Shown here: piece after piece, positions 22,737 through 31,674 of the stretch
How the letters are laid out: every line of letters begins with the position of its first letter
Position numbering within the stretch: position 1 is the first letter of the stretch
NCBI RefSeq assembly: GCF_001612885.1
Contig: NZ_BDBH01000011.1
Coordinates: 62,001 to 126,000 of the forward strand
Direction of reading: 5' to 3'
DNA: 64,000 bases
Origin: Nocardia harenae NBRC 108248
Lineage (GTDB): Bacteria > Actinomycetota > Actinomycetes > Mycobacteriales > Mycobacteriaceae
The notes under the pieces: generated by a model
Databases searched by the model: none
Told to the model about the DNA's origin: nothing
Seen by the model: the letters and a program-made list of their open reading frames with translations, nothing else
Made by a program: the position numbers and the translations under genes

Positions 22737-24011
22737 TCAGCGTTGCGGGGCCGGCGGCGGGGGCGGGAGCGGGGGACCCGCGAAGGTGAGCGGGAGCGAG
22801 AGCGGGCCGATGGGGGTCGGCATGGTCTGCCGGTCGGCGGGCTGCCCCGGCGGCGGGGCGCCGGGGATATCGGCGCCGGGCGGCCGCGGCGCGTTGCGCG
22901 CGCCCCGGATCATGACCGACGGGTCGGTGTCCTTGCAGTAGGTGTACAGGTACGGCTCGGGGAAGTCGGGCAGCGAGGGCGGCCTGCGCGGCAGGTCGTA
23001 ATCGCAGGCGTAGCGCGGGTACAGGTTCACCAGCCCCCACACCCCGCCGTCGTGGAACGCCACCGCGATGGCGTCCAGGGTGGACCCGTCCCGCTCGGTC
23101 GGGAAGAAGAACTCCTGCAGCGCGGGCACCCGCGGTCCGGTGGTGTCCGCGACCACGCCCAGGTTGCCGAGCAGCTGGGCGGCGGTGCCGGAATTCTGCG
23201 CGAGCATCGCGTCCAGCGCGCGCAGCGTGCCCGGAGCGGCTCCGAGCAGCTCCGCGTACCCGCCGGACTTGGCCTCGGCACCGGTCAGGACGGCGTTCGC
23301 GTCCGCCGCGAAATCCCCGAGCCCCTGGCTCAGCTCGGCGACGGTGCCGAGCACCTGCCTGCTGTCCCTGATCAGCGAAACCGTCTGCGGCAGCACCGAA
23401 TCCAGGGTGGACGCGAGGAAGATCCCGCTGTCAAGGATGGCCGCGAGCTTGTCCGGGCCCTCCGGCCCCACGCCGAGTTCGTTCACCACCGCGGCCAGCT
23501 GCGCCGGATCGATCTGGGCCAGCGTGGTGTCCAGCTGCGACAGCGTCTTCCACAGCGGCGTCGGGGTGCTGGTGCGCTCGACCGCGATCTCCGCGCCGTC
23601 GGCCAGGTACGGCCCGCCGTCCCGGTCCGGCCGGAAGTCCAGGTACTGCTCCCCCGCCAGCGACAGGCTCGCCACCCGCACCTCGCCGTCGGCGGGCACC
23701 GCGGTATCCGCGTCGATCACCGCGGTGGCGACCAGCCCGGAGCCGCTGAGCCGCACCGACTCCACCGTCCCGATCGGCACGCCGCGCAGCGTCACGTTCT
23801 GTCCGGCGAGCAGCCCGCCGGAGTCGGCGAGGTGCACCCGCACCCGCATGGTCTCGGCCGCCGGGTTCACCCCCATCGAGCCGAACACCAGGTAGCCGAC
23901 GCCGATCACCAGCGTCAGGACCAGCGCCACCGCCGATACCGCCGAGCGCCGGGCGCGCGCCCCCCGCACCGTGTTCACCAGCAGCCGAGCCGGTGCCTCC
24001 ACGGCGCTCAT
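22737..24011 (-). CDS. mceF: MceF-type component of the Mce lipid importer
   Basis: This 424-residue protein has an N-terminal anchor (VALVLTLVIGVGYLVFGS), then the MCE domain RVHLADSGGLLAGQNVTLRGVPIGTVESVRLSG (about residues 60-130), helical segments (residues 150-320) and a proline-rich tail. Mce proteins form hexameric tunnels that carry lipids from the outer envelope to the YrbE permease. The gene overlaps mceE by four bases (ATGA). The proline-rich C-terminus with repeated PP/PPP is typical of the sixth Mce protein. Confidence 0.92.
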   Translation of the reverse strand: MSAVEAPARLLVNTVRGARARRSAVSAVALVLTLVIGVGYLVFGSMGVNPAAETMRVRVHLADSGGLLAGQNVTLRGVPIGTVESVRLSGSGLVATAVIDADTAVPADGEVRVASLSLAGEQYLDFRPDRDGGPYLADGAEIAVERTSTPTPLWKTLSQLDTTLAQIDPAQLAAVVNELGVGPEGPDKLAAILDSGIFLASTLDSVLPQTVSLIRDSRQVLGTVAELSQGLGDFAADANAVLTGAEAKSGGYAELLGAAPGTLRALDAMLAQNSGTAAQLLGNLGVVADTTGPRVPALQEFFFPTERDGSTLDAIAVAFHDGGVWGLVNLYPRYACDYDLPRRPPSLPDFPEPYLYTYCKDTDPSVMIRGARNAPRPPGADIPGAPPPGQPADRQTMPTPIGPLSLPLTFAGPPLPPPPPAPQR

Positions 24012-25114
24012 CGTCCCGCTCCCGCGATCCGGCCCTGCAGCTTCAGCAGCGTGTAGGTCAGCGTGCCGATGAAGTTCTGCCAGTCCCGCTGGTCCGGCAC
24101 CCTGCTCTCCGGGTCGCCCGGGTGGTTGATGTCGGGCAGCGCGCCGAGCGCCAGATCCTGCCAGTCGGCGTCGGTGCTGGCCGAGGTGCTCGTGGTGACC
24201 GCGATGACCGGGCCGAGCATCGCGTTCATCGCCGCCACGCTGGCGTTCGGGTCGGTGGCGGCTGCGTTCAGCTGCTCGGCGATCCGGTTGATGTCGGCCA
24301 CCATGCCGGTGCTCTGCTCGCCGTTCACGCCGGGGAACCGGCCGATCTGAGCGGTGATCCGATCGACCTCGTTCACCAGGCGCAGCGCCTGGTCGGCATT
24401 GGCGCGCAGGGTGTCCAGCGCCGGACCGGCCGCCGAGATCACGTCGTCGACGGTGCCGCGCTGCTCGTCGATCCGCCGGGCCAGCTGGTCCACCTCGGCC
24501 AGCGTGCTCCGGATGTCGTCGGAGCGGGCGGCGAGCGCCTGCACCACCCGGGTGGAGCGGTCGATGAGCTCGGCCATCCGGTCGCCGCGGTCGCCGACGG
24601 CATTGCCGAGGCCGTTGACGATGGTGGTGAGGTTGCGGATGGCGCCGCCGTTCACCAGCAGCGAGGCGGTGGTGAGCAGCTCCTCGATGGTGGTCGCCGC
24701 CGAGGTGTGGTCCAGCGCGATGCTGTCGCCGTCGGCCAGCGCCGGGGTGGCGGTGGTGGCCTCGGCGGGCGGGGTGAGCGAGACGAAGACGTCGCCGAGC
24801 GGGGTGGCGGTGCGCAGCTCGGCCCTGGTGCCCAGGGGCAGCCGCACCCCGCGCTGGATGGTCAGGGTGACAACGGCGGTGTAGTCGCGCACCGCCATGT
24901 CGGACACCTCCCCCACATCCGCGCCGGAGAGCCGGACCTTGGCCTTGGCGGGCAGGTTCAGCGCGTTCGCGAAGCTCGCGCGCACGGTGTAGTTGTCGCC
25001 GCCGGAGCCAGGCGCGGGCAGCGGCAGGTCGCCGAGCCCGACCGCGCAGCCGGTGCTCGCCGCCAGCGCCGCCACCGCGAGCACGGCGGCGCGGGTGGCC
25101 CGCCCGGCGCTCAT
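24008..25114 (-). CDS. mceE: MceE-type lipoprotein of the Mce importer
   Basis: This 368-residue protein begins with a signal peptide ending in AASTGC, a slightly atypical lipobox because Ser stands at -3. The MCE domain is YTVRASFANALNLPAKAKVRLSGADVGEVSDM, followed by long helices (RSTRVVQALAARSDDIRSTLAEVDQLARRID). The fifth Mce protein is the lipoprotein in most mce operons (LprK in Mycobacterium tuberculosis). It overlaps both neighbours by four bases. Confidence 0.9.
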   Translation of the reverse strand: MSAGRATRAAVLAVAALAASTGCAVGLGDLPLPAPGSGGDNYTVRASFANALNLPAKAKVRLSGADVGEVSDMAVRDYTAVVTLTIQRGVRLPLGTRAELRTATPLGDVFVSLTPPAEATTATPALADGDSIALDHTSAATTIEELLTTASLLVNGGAIRNLTTIVNGLGNAVGDRGDRMAELIDRSTRVVQALAARSDDIRSTLAEVDQLARRIDEQRGTVDDVISAAGPALDTLRANADQALRLVNEVDRITAQIGRFPGVNGEQSTGMVADINRIAEQLNAAATDPNASVAAMNAMLGPVIAVTTSTSASTDADWQDLALGALPDINHPGDPESRVPDQRDWQNFIGTLTYTLLKLQGRIAGAGR

Positions 25115-26214
25115 CGCGGCATCCTGGACATGGCGTCGAGCATGTCGGTGATCCCGAAGTCGGGGCCGAAGTCCTGCAGGGTGCCGGTGGCGCAGCCCAA
25201 TTGGCGCAGCCCGAGGATATTGCAGACCTCCTTGACCAGCTGCCCGTCGAAGAAGACCTTGTCCAGCAGGGCGTGCACCCGGACGCCGCGGTACTCGAAG
25301 TCCACCGCGTTGTAGGCGTTGTTCAGCAGCAGCGGGGTGACGTCGATGAACTCGGCGAGCTCACCGCGGTAGTCGGCCAGCGCCGTCGTCACCTGCGCGC
25401 CGTTTGCCAGGGTCGACTGCAGCGCGCCCGCGTTCGCGGTGAGCAGCGCGTCGGTCTGCCGCATGATGTCGATGATCTGCGCGCCGGTGCTGCCGGTGCC
25501 GATGTTCAGGTCGGCCACCACGTCGCCGAGCTGCCCGGTGGCGGCGCCGAACCGGCGGATCGTGTCCTCGTTGGCCGCGGCCGCGCGGAGCAGCTGCGCG
25601 AGCTGATCCACCAGCTGGGTCAGGTCGTCGCGGGTGCGCTCGCCGCCGTCGGCGCCGAGCTTCAGCGCGGTGGCCAGCTGGTCGAGGGTCTGCCGCAGCT
25701 CGGGGCCGCTGCCGGTGGCGATCTCCGAGGAGACCGCGAGCAGCTGCGCCACCGGCCCGTCGCCCGGCGCACCGCCCTGCAGCTCACCGGCCATCCGGTC
25801 GGCGGCGCCGAGCAGCCGGTCGAACTCGACCGGGGTCCGGGTGCGCTCCGGCCCGAGCCTGGCCCCGTCGGCCAGCGTGGGGCCGCCCCGGTAGGCCGGG
25901 GTGAACTCGACGTGCCGGTCGGTGAGCACCGAGGTGGACAGCGTCACCGCCCTGGCATCGGCGGGAATCTGTACGTCACCGTCGATCTCCATGGTCACCT
26001 CGACCCGCGATCCGTGCGGCTCGACCGCGGTCACCTCGCCGACCGGCATCCCCAGCACGGCGACCGCGTTGCCGGGGTAGAGCCCGGCGCCGTTGTCGAA
26101 CTGCGCGACCACGGTGGTGGTGTCGTCCGGCACCACCGCGCTGCCCGCGCAGCCGGCCAGCGCGCCGATCGCCAGGACCGCGCAGCCGCGGACCAGAACT
26201 CGTTTCGCTCTCAT
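25111..26214 (-). CDS. mceD: MceD-position protein carrying its own lipobox
   Basis: This 367-residue protein starts at ATG 26214, overlapping the mceC stop (ATGA). An in-frame start at 26274 would add 20 residues inside mceC. The signal peptide RAKRVLVRGCAVLAIGALAGC has a canonical LAGC lipobox. The MCE domain is TTTVVAQFDNGAGLYPGNAVAVLGMPVGEVTAVEP. In the usual operon the fourth protein is a longer (about 500 residues), non-lipidated protein with a proline-rich tail. Here it is short and lipidated, like the MceE that follows. Confidence 0.88.
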   Translation of the reverse strand: MRAKRVLVRGCAVLAIGALAGCAGSAVVPDDTTTVVAQFDNGAGLYPGNAVAVLGMPVGEVTAVEPHGSRVEVTMEIDGDVQIPADARAVTLSTSVLTDRHVEFTPAYRGGPTLADGARLGPERTRTPVEFDRLLGAADRMAGELQGGAPGDGPVAQLLAVSSEIATGSGPELRQTLDQLATALKLGADGGERTRDDLTQLVDQLAQLLRAAAANEDTIRRFGAATGQLGDVVADLNIGTGSTGAQIIDIMRQTDALLTANAGALQSTLANGAQVTTALADYRGELAEFIDVTPLLLNNAYNAVDFEYRGVRVHALLDKVFFDGQLVKEVCNILGLRQLGCATGTLQDFGPDFGITDMLDAMSRMPR

Positions 26215-27266
26215 CGGCAGTCCTGGTAGTAGGGCGCGAGCCCGGCCTGCCCGGCGCGCCCGCTGAGCGCGCACATCCAGGAGTCGATCAGCGGACCGGC
26301 CGGAGCGGTGAAGTCGACCTCGTTGGCGGTGCCGGAGGCATTGGCGAAATTGCGGATCGGGATGGGCAGGATCTCCAGCAGATTCCGCAGCAGCGCGTCG
26401 TTGCGGGCCAGGCTGCCGAGCAGGCCGTCCAGCCCGGCCAGCAGGGTGTCGACGGCGGGCCGATCCTGCGTCACCAGGGTGCCGACCTGGTCGGCCAGCC
26501 TGCGGGTGGCGTCCATCAGCCGGACCACCGCGTCCCGGCGGGCCACGATCTCGGTGAGCAGGTCGCGGCCCTGGGTCATGATGGCGGCCAGATTCGCCTG
26601 CTGGTCGGTCATCAGGCCGGTGAGCTGCCTGCTCGCGGCGAGCAGCGCGCTCATCTCGCCGCGCCGGTCACCGATGATGGTGGCCAGCGCACGGATGTTC
26701 GCCAGCATGGCGGGCAGCACCGACGGAACCCCCTGCAACTGGGCCGCCAGGGTGTTCAGCGAGTCGCCGATCTGCCCGGCATCGATCCGATCGAAGGTCA
26801 CCGTGGCGTTGTCCAGCGCGGTCTGCAGGTCGTACGGCACCTCGGTGCGCTCCAACGGGATGCGGTCGTCGGCCAGCACCCCGTCGCCCGCAGGGCGCAG
26901 TTCTACGTACCTGGCGCCGAGCAGCGTGGTGAGCTTGATCGCCGCGCCGGTCGAATTGCCGAGCGGCACATCGGAGTTCACCGCGAAGGTGACCAGCACC
27001 CGGTCCCCGGTCAGCTCGGTGGCGGCGACGGTGCCGACCGGCACCCCGGCCAGGGTCACCTGATCGCCGGTCCTGATCCCGGCCGCCTGCGCGAACTCCG
27101 CCTCGTAACTCGTGGTCCCGATGCCGATCCGGGTGTACCCCACCGCGCTGGCCAGCACCACCAGCAGCACGACGACGGCGACCAGCCCGAGCCTGCCCTT
27201 CCGGTGCTCCTCGATCGGCCGCCGGACGGTCCGCGCTCCGCGCTCCAGGATCTTCCTCATTCGCAC
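26211..27266 (-). CDS. mceC: MceC-type component of the Mce importer
   Basis: This 351-residue protein has one membrane anchor (GLVAVVVLLVVLASAVGYTRIG), the MCE domain YEAEFAQAAGIRTGDQVTLAGVPVGTVAATEL, and helical repeats (IGDRRGEMSALLAASRQLTGLM, ARRDAVVRLMDATRRLADQV). It ends in a Cys-containing tail (MCALSGR, YYQDCR). The GTG 27266 is 4 bases after the mceB stop; ATG 27260 is an alternative start two codons later. It forms part of the envelope-spanning lipid channel. Confidence 0.92.
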   Translation of the reverse strand: MRMRKILERGARTVRRPIEEHRKGRLGLVAVVVLLVVLASAVGYTRIGIGTTSYEAEFAQAAGIRTGDQVTLAGVPVGTVAATELTGDRVLVTFAVNSDVPLGNSTGAAIKLTTLLGARYVELRPAGDGVLADDRIPLERTEVPYDLQTALDNATVTFDRIDAGQIGDSLNTLAAQLQGVPSVLPAMLANIRALATIIGDRRGEMSALLAASRQLTGLMTDQQANLAAIMTQGRDLLTEIVARRDAVVRLMDATRRLADQVGTLVTQDRPAVDTLLAGLDGLLGSLARNDALLRNLLEILPIPIRNFANASGTANEVDFTAPAGPLIDSWMCALSGRAGQAGLAPYYQDCR

Positions 27267-27270
27267 CGCC

Positions 27271-28308
27271 TCACCTGCAGATCGGGGAATATTTGGCCTG
27301 GCCGCCCGGGGTGGCCAGATCGACCACGGTCGGCACCAGCGTCGAGAGCGAGGGCAGCACGGTCACGCCGAAGTTGCACAGGTAGGTGTTCAGGTACGGC
27401 CCCTCTTGGCTGACCCGGGCCAGCCCCTTGAGCAGCGCGGGCATATTGAATCCGAGGTAGGCGAAGTTCTCCTTGTTCTCCTCGAAGTGCCGGGTGAACC
27501 CGGGCTCGCGGTAGAGCATCGCCGCCAGGTCGGGCTGGATGCCGTCCATGGTGTCGGCGAGCCCGGCGGTGGTGACGGCCGCCTGGTCGAGCGCGCCGAG
27601 CAGTTCGTCCCGGTGCCGGGTCAGGCCGTCCATGATCGCCCTCGACGAGCCGATGAGCGTGCTCACCTCGCCGGTCTGCAGCGCCAGGTTGCCGACCACC
27701 CTGTTCAGGTTGCCGATCACCGCGCCGAGCACCTGGTCGGGCCCGGCCAGCGAATCCGCCAGCGCCGAGACCTGCTCCACCAGCAGAACCAGCGAGGTCC
27801 GGTCGCCCTGCAGCGCCTTGATCAGCGCGCCGGTGACATTGTCGACCTGCGCCGGGTCGAGCCCGCCGAAGAGCGGCTCGAAACCGTTCAGCAGCCCGGA
27901 GATGTCGAAGGACGGCTCGGTGCGCGCGAGCGGGATCTCCGTGCCGGGCGCCAGCGTCGAGGAATCCCCGAACTCGGCGAGCGCCAGCCCGAGGTAGCGC
28001 TGCCCGATGACGTTCTGGTAGGTGATCGAGGCCTTGGTGTTGCCATAGAGCGTCTGGTCGTCCTGCACCTGGAACCGCACCCGGGCGAGCACGCCGTCCA
28101 GTTCGATGCCGTCCACCCGGCCCACCCTGACCCCCGCCATGCGCACGTCGTCGCCGACCCGCAACCCGCTGACGTCGCTGAAGACCGCCGAGTAGTCCCT
28201 GGTGTCGCCGTTGATGCCGCGGTCGAGGGTGACGAAGGTGACCCAGATGAGCGCCATCGCGACGGCGACGAACAGGCTGACCCCGATCAGCGGGCGGCGG
28301 TAGCTCAT
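27271..28308 (-). CDS. mceB: MceB-type component of the Mce importer
   Basis: This 345-residue protein has an N-terminal anchor (PLIGVSLFVAVAMALIWVTF), the MCE domain YSAVFSDVSGLRVGDDVRMAGVRVGRVDGIEL, then YGNTKASITYQNVIGQRYLGL, which is characteristic of MceB. The C-terminal part has the conserved LCNFGVTV segment and ends in YSPICR, with two Cys that may form a disulphide. It overlaps mceA by four bases. Confidence 0.92.
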   Translation of the reverse strand: MSYRRPLIGVSLFVAVAMALIWVTFVTLDRGINGDTRDYSAVFSDVSGLRVGDDVRMAGVRVGRVDGIELDGVLARVRFQVQDDQTLYGNTKASITYQNVIGQRYLGLALAEFGDSSTLAPGTEIPLARTEPSFDISGLLNGFEPLFGGLDPAQVDNVTGALIKALQGDRTSLVLLVEQVSALADSLAGPDQVLGAVIGNLNRVVGNLALQTGEVSTLIGSSRAIMDGLTRHRDELLGALDQAAVTTAGLADTMDGIQPDLAAMLYREPGFTRHFEENKENFAYLGFNMPALLKGLARVSQEGPYLNTYLCNFGVTVLPSLSTLVPTVVDLATPGGQAKYSPICR

Positions 28309-29585
28309 CGGTCGCCCCCGCCCGGGAACGGACCGTCGGCGATCAGCGGGGCCAGCAGCGACTCGGCGCCGGTGGGGTTGCCCTGCAGCGCCCGTTCGAT
28401 CAGATCCCGGATCTCGGGTGGCAGGTCGGCGGCGAGCTCAGGGGCCGGGGCCGGGAAGGTGGCCGGGTCGAGCACGGGCGGCAGCGGCTCGATCGGAATG
28501 TCGGCGGGCGCGGTGCTGCAACTCGGGCCTGCGAGATTCCCGTACCGCGGACAGTCCGCGCGGGTGTACGGCGTGTGCGGGGTGAGCCGGAACTGGAACT
28601 TGCCGCGGCCACGCGGGCTCTCGGAGTTCCAGAACTCCGAGTACCACAGCTCCGAGAGCTTCTTGATGCGCACCACGATCGGGCCGAAAGCCGGTGAGCC
28701 CGCCGCGAACACGTCGAGCACCGGCCCCATCTTCGTCGTCACATCCACGATCTGATCGGTGCGCCGGTCCAGCGCGTCGGCGACCGTGCCGAAGGTGGTG
28801 TCGCCCGCGCCGAGCAACGCGGCGAGCTGCGCGTCCTGCTCGGCCAGGGTGCGCATGGGCAGCACCGCGTGGTGCAGCGCGTCCAGCAGCTCCGGCGCCG
28901 AGGCGTTCAGCCCGCGGACCGCCTCGGCCACCATGGTGAGCGTGGGCGGGCCGCCGTCCGGGGTGAGCAGCGCGTCGAATTCGGTGGTGATGCGCTCCAA
29001 TCGGGCGCCCGCCGCGACCAGGTCGGCGCCGCGCCGGTCGGTGGCCTCGGCCACCGCGGCGAGCACGCCGACGGTGCCGCCGGTGCCGATCCGCGCGGTG
29101 CTCGCGATGATCTCGCGCAGCTTGGTCAGCGCGGTCTGCAGCTGCACGGTGGAGAGGCTGGTGTCCTGGCGGATCCGGGTGTCGGCGGTGAGCGCGGGGC
29201 CGGGGCCGTTGTCGACCAGCTGCACCGAGGAGACGGCGAAGACGTTGCTCGGCACCACCCTGGCCGTCACCGTGCGCGGAATCCCCTGTGCCGCCGCGGG
29301 ATCGAGCTGCAGCAGCACGGTGTTCCCGGCACCGCCGGTGGCCGGGGTGACCCCGGCGACGATGCCGACCAGCATGCCGCGGAACTTGACGTCCGAGCGG
29401 GTGGGGAGGCCGTCGCCGAGCTGCTCGAGCACGGCCGTCACCTCCAGCTTCTCGTCGAAGCGCCCGGTGGATTTCACCAGCAGCACCGTCACCACCAGCG
29501 CGCTCGCCAGCACCAGCGCCAGCCCGCGCAGCAGCAGCGCGGGCCCCGACGGCCCGCGCCCGTCCTTCTCGAACAGCACCGACAT
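28305..29585 (-). CDS. mceA: MceA-type component of the Mce importer
   Basis: This 426-residue protein has one membrane anchor (LALVLASALVVTVLLVKSTG), the MCE domain LEVTAVLEQLGDGLPTRSDVKFRGMLVGIVAGV, helical segments, and a long tail with PRYGNLAGPSC and repeated proline. Substrate specificity of Mce systems is not readable from sequence: Mce4 imports cholesterol and Mce1 fatty acids in M. tuberculosis. The setting among steroid/lipid-type catabolic genes supports import of the compound degraded here. The ATG is 6 bases after the yrbE B stop. Confidence 0.92.
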   Translation of the reverse strand: MSVLFEKDGRGPSGPALLLRGLALVLASALVVTVLLVKSTGRFDEKLEVTAVLEQLGDGLPTRSDVKFRGMLVGIVAGVTPATGGAGNTVLLQLDPAAAQGIPRTVTARVVPSNVFAVSSVQLVDNGPGPALTADTRIRQDTSLSTVQLQTALTKLREIIASTARIGTGGTVGVLAAVAEATDRRGADLVAAGARLERITTEFDALLTPDGGPPTLTMVAEAVRGLNASAPELLDALHHAVLPMRTLAEQDAQLAALLGAGDTTFGTVADALDRRTDQIVDVTTKMGPVLDVFAAGSPAFGPIVVRIKKLSELWYSEFWNSESPRGRGKFQFRLTPHTPYTRADCPRYGNLAGPSCSTAPADIPIEPLPPVLDPATFPAPAPELAADLPPEIRDLIERALQGNPTGAESLLAPLIADGPFPGGGDR

Positions 29586-29591
29586 AGGGGC

Positions 29592-30446
29592 TCAGCCTCC
29601 GAGCCGGGCGCTGGCGCCGATGCCCCACAGCGCGACCGTGAGTAGCAGGTTGACGATGATCATCAGCGAGATGGCGGCGCGCATGGCGCGGCCCGCCGCG
29701 ATGCCGACGCCCTGCGGGCCACCCGCGGCGTAGAAGCCGTAGTAGCACTGCACGGTAGTCGTGATGATCACGAAGACAATGGCCTTGAGCAGCGAGTAGA
29801 CGATGTCGGGGCCGTTCAGCACGAGCTGGAAGTAGTGCTCGTAGGTGCCGCGGGAGAGGCCGCCGGAGAGCCCGACCACCACCTCGACCGCGATGTAGTT
29901 GACCGCGAGGCAGACCACGTAGAGCGGGATCATGGCCACGATGGAGGCGAGCAGCCTGGTGCTCACCAGGTACGGGATCGCGCGGATGCCCATGGACTCC
30001 ATGGCCTCGATCTCCTCGGCGATCCCCATGGCGCCGAGCTGCGCGGTGAAGCGGCAGCCCGCCTGCGCGGCGAAGGCCAGCGAGGCCATGATCGGCGCCA
30101 GCTCCCTGGTCGACGCGGTGGAGGCGATGAGCCCGATGGTCGGCTCCATGCCGAGCAGGTGCAGCGCGTTGTACCCCTCCAGCCCGACGATGGCGCCGCC
30201 CGCCGCGCCGAGCACGATGATCACGCCCGCGGTGCCGCCGCCGACAACGATGGAGCCGTTGCCCCAGGTGATGTCGGAGAGGATGCGCAGGAACTCGCCG
30301 CGGTAGTGCCGCAGCATCACCGGGATCGAGCCGAGCGCGCGCACCAGGAAGGTGATCATGTGGCCGAGCCGCATGAACGAGGTGCCGAACTGTCGCGAGG
30401 CGCGGATCAGGGTGCGGGTGCCGAGCGGGCGGTAGGGCGCGGCCAT
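29592..30446 (-). CDS. yrbEB: YrbE B-type permease (MlaE family)
   Basis: This 284-residue integral membrane protein starts at ATG 30446, one base overlapping the yrbE A stop. It has five to six membrane segments and the MlaE signature: ELAPIMASLAFAAQAGCRFTAQLGAMGIAEEIEAMESMGI. The acidic EEIEAMESMG motif is the contact for the ATPase (MceG/Mkl), which is encoded elsewhere in such genomes. With YrbE A it forms the inner-membrane permease for the Mce complex. Confidence 0.94.
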   Translation of the reverse strand: MAAPYRPLGTRTLIRASRQFGTSFMRLGHMITFLVRALGSIPVMLRHYRGEFLRILSDITWGNGSIVVGGGTAGVIIVLGAAGGAIVGLEGYNALHLLGMEPTIGLIASTASTRELAPIMASLAFAAQAGCRFTAQLGAMGIAEEIEAMESMGIRAIPYLVSTRLLASIVAMIPLYVVCLAVNYIAVEVVVGLSGGLSRGTYEHYFQLVLNGPDIVYSLLKAIVFVIITTTVQCYYGFYAAGGPQGVGIAAGRAMRAAISLMIIVNLLLTVALWGIGASARLGG

Positions 30447-31318
30447 CACAGCCCCGACCGCGGGAACAGGATCATGAACATCTGCGTGAACACCACGTTC
30501 ACCACCATGAGCAGCAGGATCGAGGAGACCACCGTCGAGTTCACCGAGTTGGCGACGCCGGCCGGGCCGCCCTTGGTACCGAGCCCCTTCTCGCAGGCGA
30601 CCACCGCGACGATGGCGCCGTACACCACCGCCTTGACCAGCGTGAGCCACAGGTCGCCCACGGTGGCGAAGGAGGCGAAGGTGGCGACGAAGCTGCCGGG
30701 CGCGCCGCCCTGCACGAAGACGTTGAACAGGTACCCGGCCAGGAAGCCGACGAAGCAGACCACCCCGGTGAGCGAGACCCCGACCAGCACCGCCGCCGCA
30801 ACCCGCGGCACCACCAGCCGCCGCACCACCGAGACCCCCATGACCTCCATGGCGTCCAGCTCGTCCCTGATCTTGCGGCTGCCCAGGTCGGCGCAGATCG
30901 CCGAGCCGACGGCCGAGGCCATGAGCAGCGCCGCCACCATGGGGGCGCCCTGCCGGATCACCGCGAGCCCGCTCGCCGCGCCGGCCAGCGAGGTCGCGCC
31001 GACCTGCCCGGCCAGCAGCCCGAACTGGATGGAGAGCGTCACGCCGATCGGCAGCGAGACGAAGATGGTCGGCAGCGCCGCGGCCGAGGCCATGAAGGCC
31101 GACTGCCGGACGAACTCGGCGAAGGCGAAGCGCCCGGTGACGATATCGACGATCAGGTACTGGATGGCCCTGACGCCGAGCACGAACTGCCCGCCGACGG
31201 TCTCCAGCGCGGCGATCGGGTGCCGCTTCAGGTAGCCCCGTCCCCAGTCGGTGATCTCCCGGGTCGCCGGCTTCGCGGCGGAGAACTCACCGCCTGCGGG
31301 ACCACGGCTGATCGTCAT
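30446..31318 (-). CDS. yrbEA: YrbE A-type permease (MlaE family)
   Basis: This 290-residue membrane protein is the first gene of the mce operon. It has an N-terminal amphipathic region (ALETVGGQFVLGVRAIQYL), the segment EFVRQSAFMASAAALPTIFVSLPIGV, and the EAA-like loop ICADLGSRKIRDELDAMEVMGV used to contact the ATPase. About five to six membrane segments are predicted. The ATG 31318 has only a weak ribosome site (AAGG). The predicted promoter at 31393-31422 and the palindromes around it control the whole ten-gene unit. Confidence 0.93.
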   Translation of the reverse strand: MTISRGPAGGEFSAAKPATREITDWGRGYLKRHPIAALETVGGQFVLGVRAIQYLIVDIVTGRFAFAEFVRQSAFMASAAALPTIFVSLPIGVTLSIQFGLLAGQVGATSLAGAASGLAVIRQGAPMVAALLMASAVGSAICADLGSRKIRDELDAMEVMGVSVVRRLVVPRVAAAVLVGVSLTGVVCFVGFLAGYLFNVFVQGGAPGSFVATFASFATVGDLWLTLVKAVVYGAIVAVVACEKGLGTKGGPAGVANSVNSTVVSSILLLMVVNVVFTQMFMILFPRSGL

Positions 31319-31674
31319 CGAGAGAACCTTCGGGTCGGCGGCGGAGTGTCGCTGAGAATCTCATGTGGCGCTCTGCGAGAACCAGCCGTTCCATTGTGAG
31401 CGCTCTCTCTCAACAACGTCAAGAGTGGAATGCACAAATCAGAGAATTTGATTCTCCTCGCACCACGGGTGTTTCACATCAATGGGCCGGAAAATGCGAA
31501 AGAGCGGCGACGGGACATTTCCCGTCAACCCGGAAGAATCGCAGGGCCGCCCCTCGGGAGCGGATGCTGTGCACATGCATAGCATGGTTCTCGAACGGGC
31601 GTCAATAGTGACAGCCGTCCGCTACTACGATACGAATTGATCCCACGATCAGGACTCCGGAAGGAGGCAGGCGG
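31319..31674. promoter_or_regulatory. Divergent control region of the mce operon and a TetR gene
   Basis: This 356-base stretch holds no gene and is relatively AT-rich. For the mce operon (minus strand) a -35 TTGACG (complement of 31417-31422) and -10 CACAAT (complement of 31393-31398) have an 18-base spacer, giving a leader of about 68 bases. A full regulon palindrome GAGAATTTGATTCTC lies at 31442-31456, just upstream of the -35. A short dyad TGAGAATCTCA lies at 31353-31363 in the leader. For the TetR gene (plus strand) only a weak -10 TACGAT (31626-31631) was seen, followed by ribosome site GGAAGGAGG before the ATG at 31675. Confidence 0.65.
31442..31456. promoter_or_regulatory. Regulon palindrome upstream of the mce operon
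   Basis: GAGAATTTGATTCTC has perfect 5-base arms. It is 20 bases upstream of the predicted -35 of the mce operon, between that operon and the divergent TetR gene. Confidence 0.7.
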
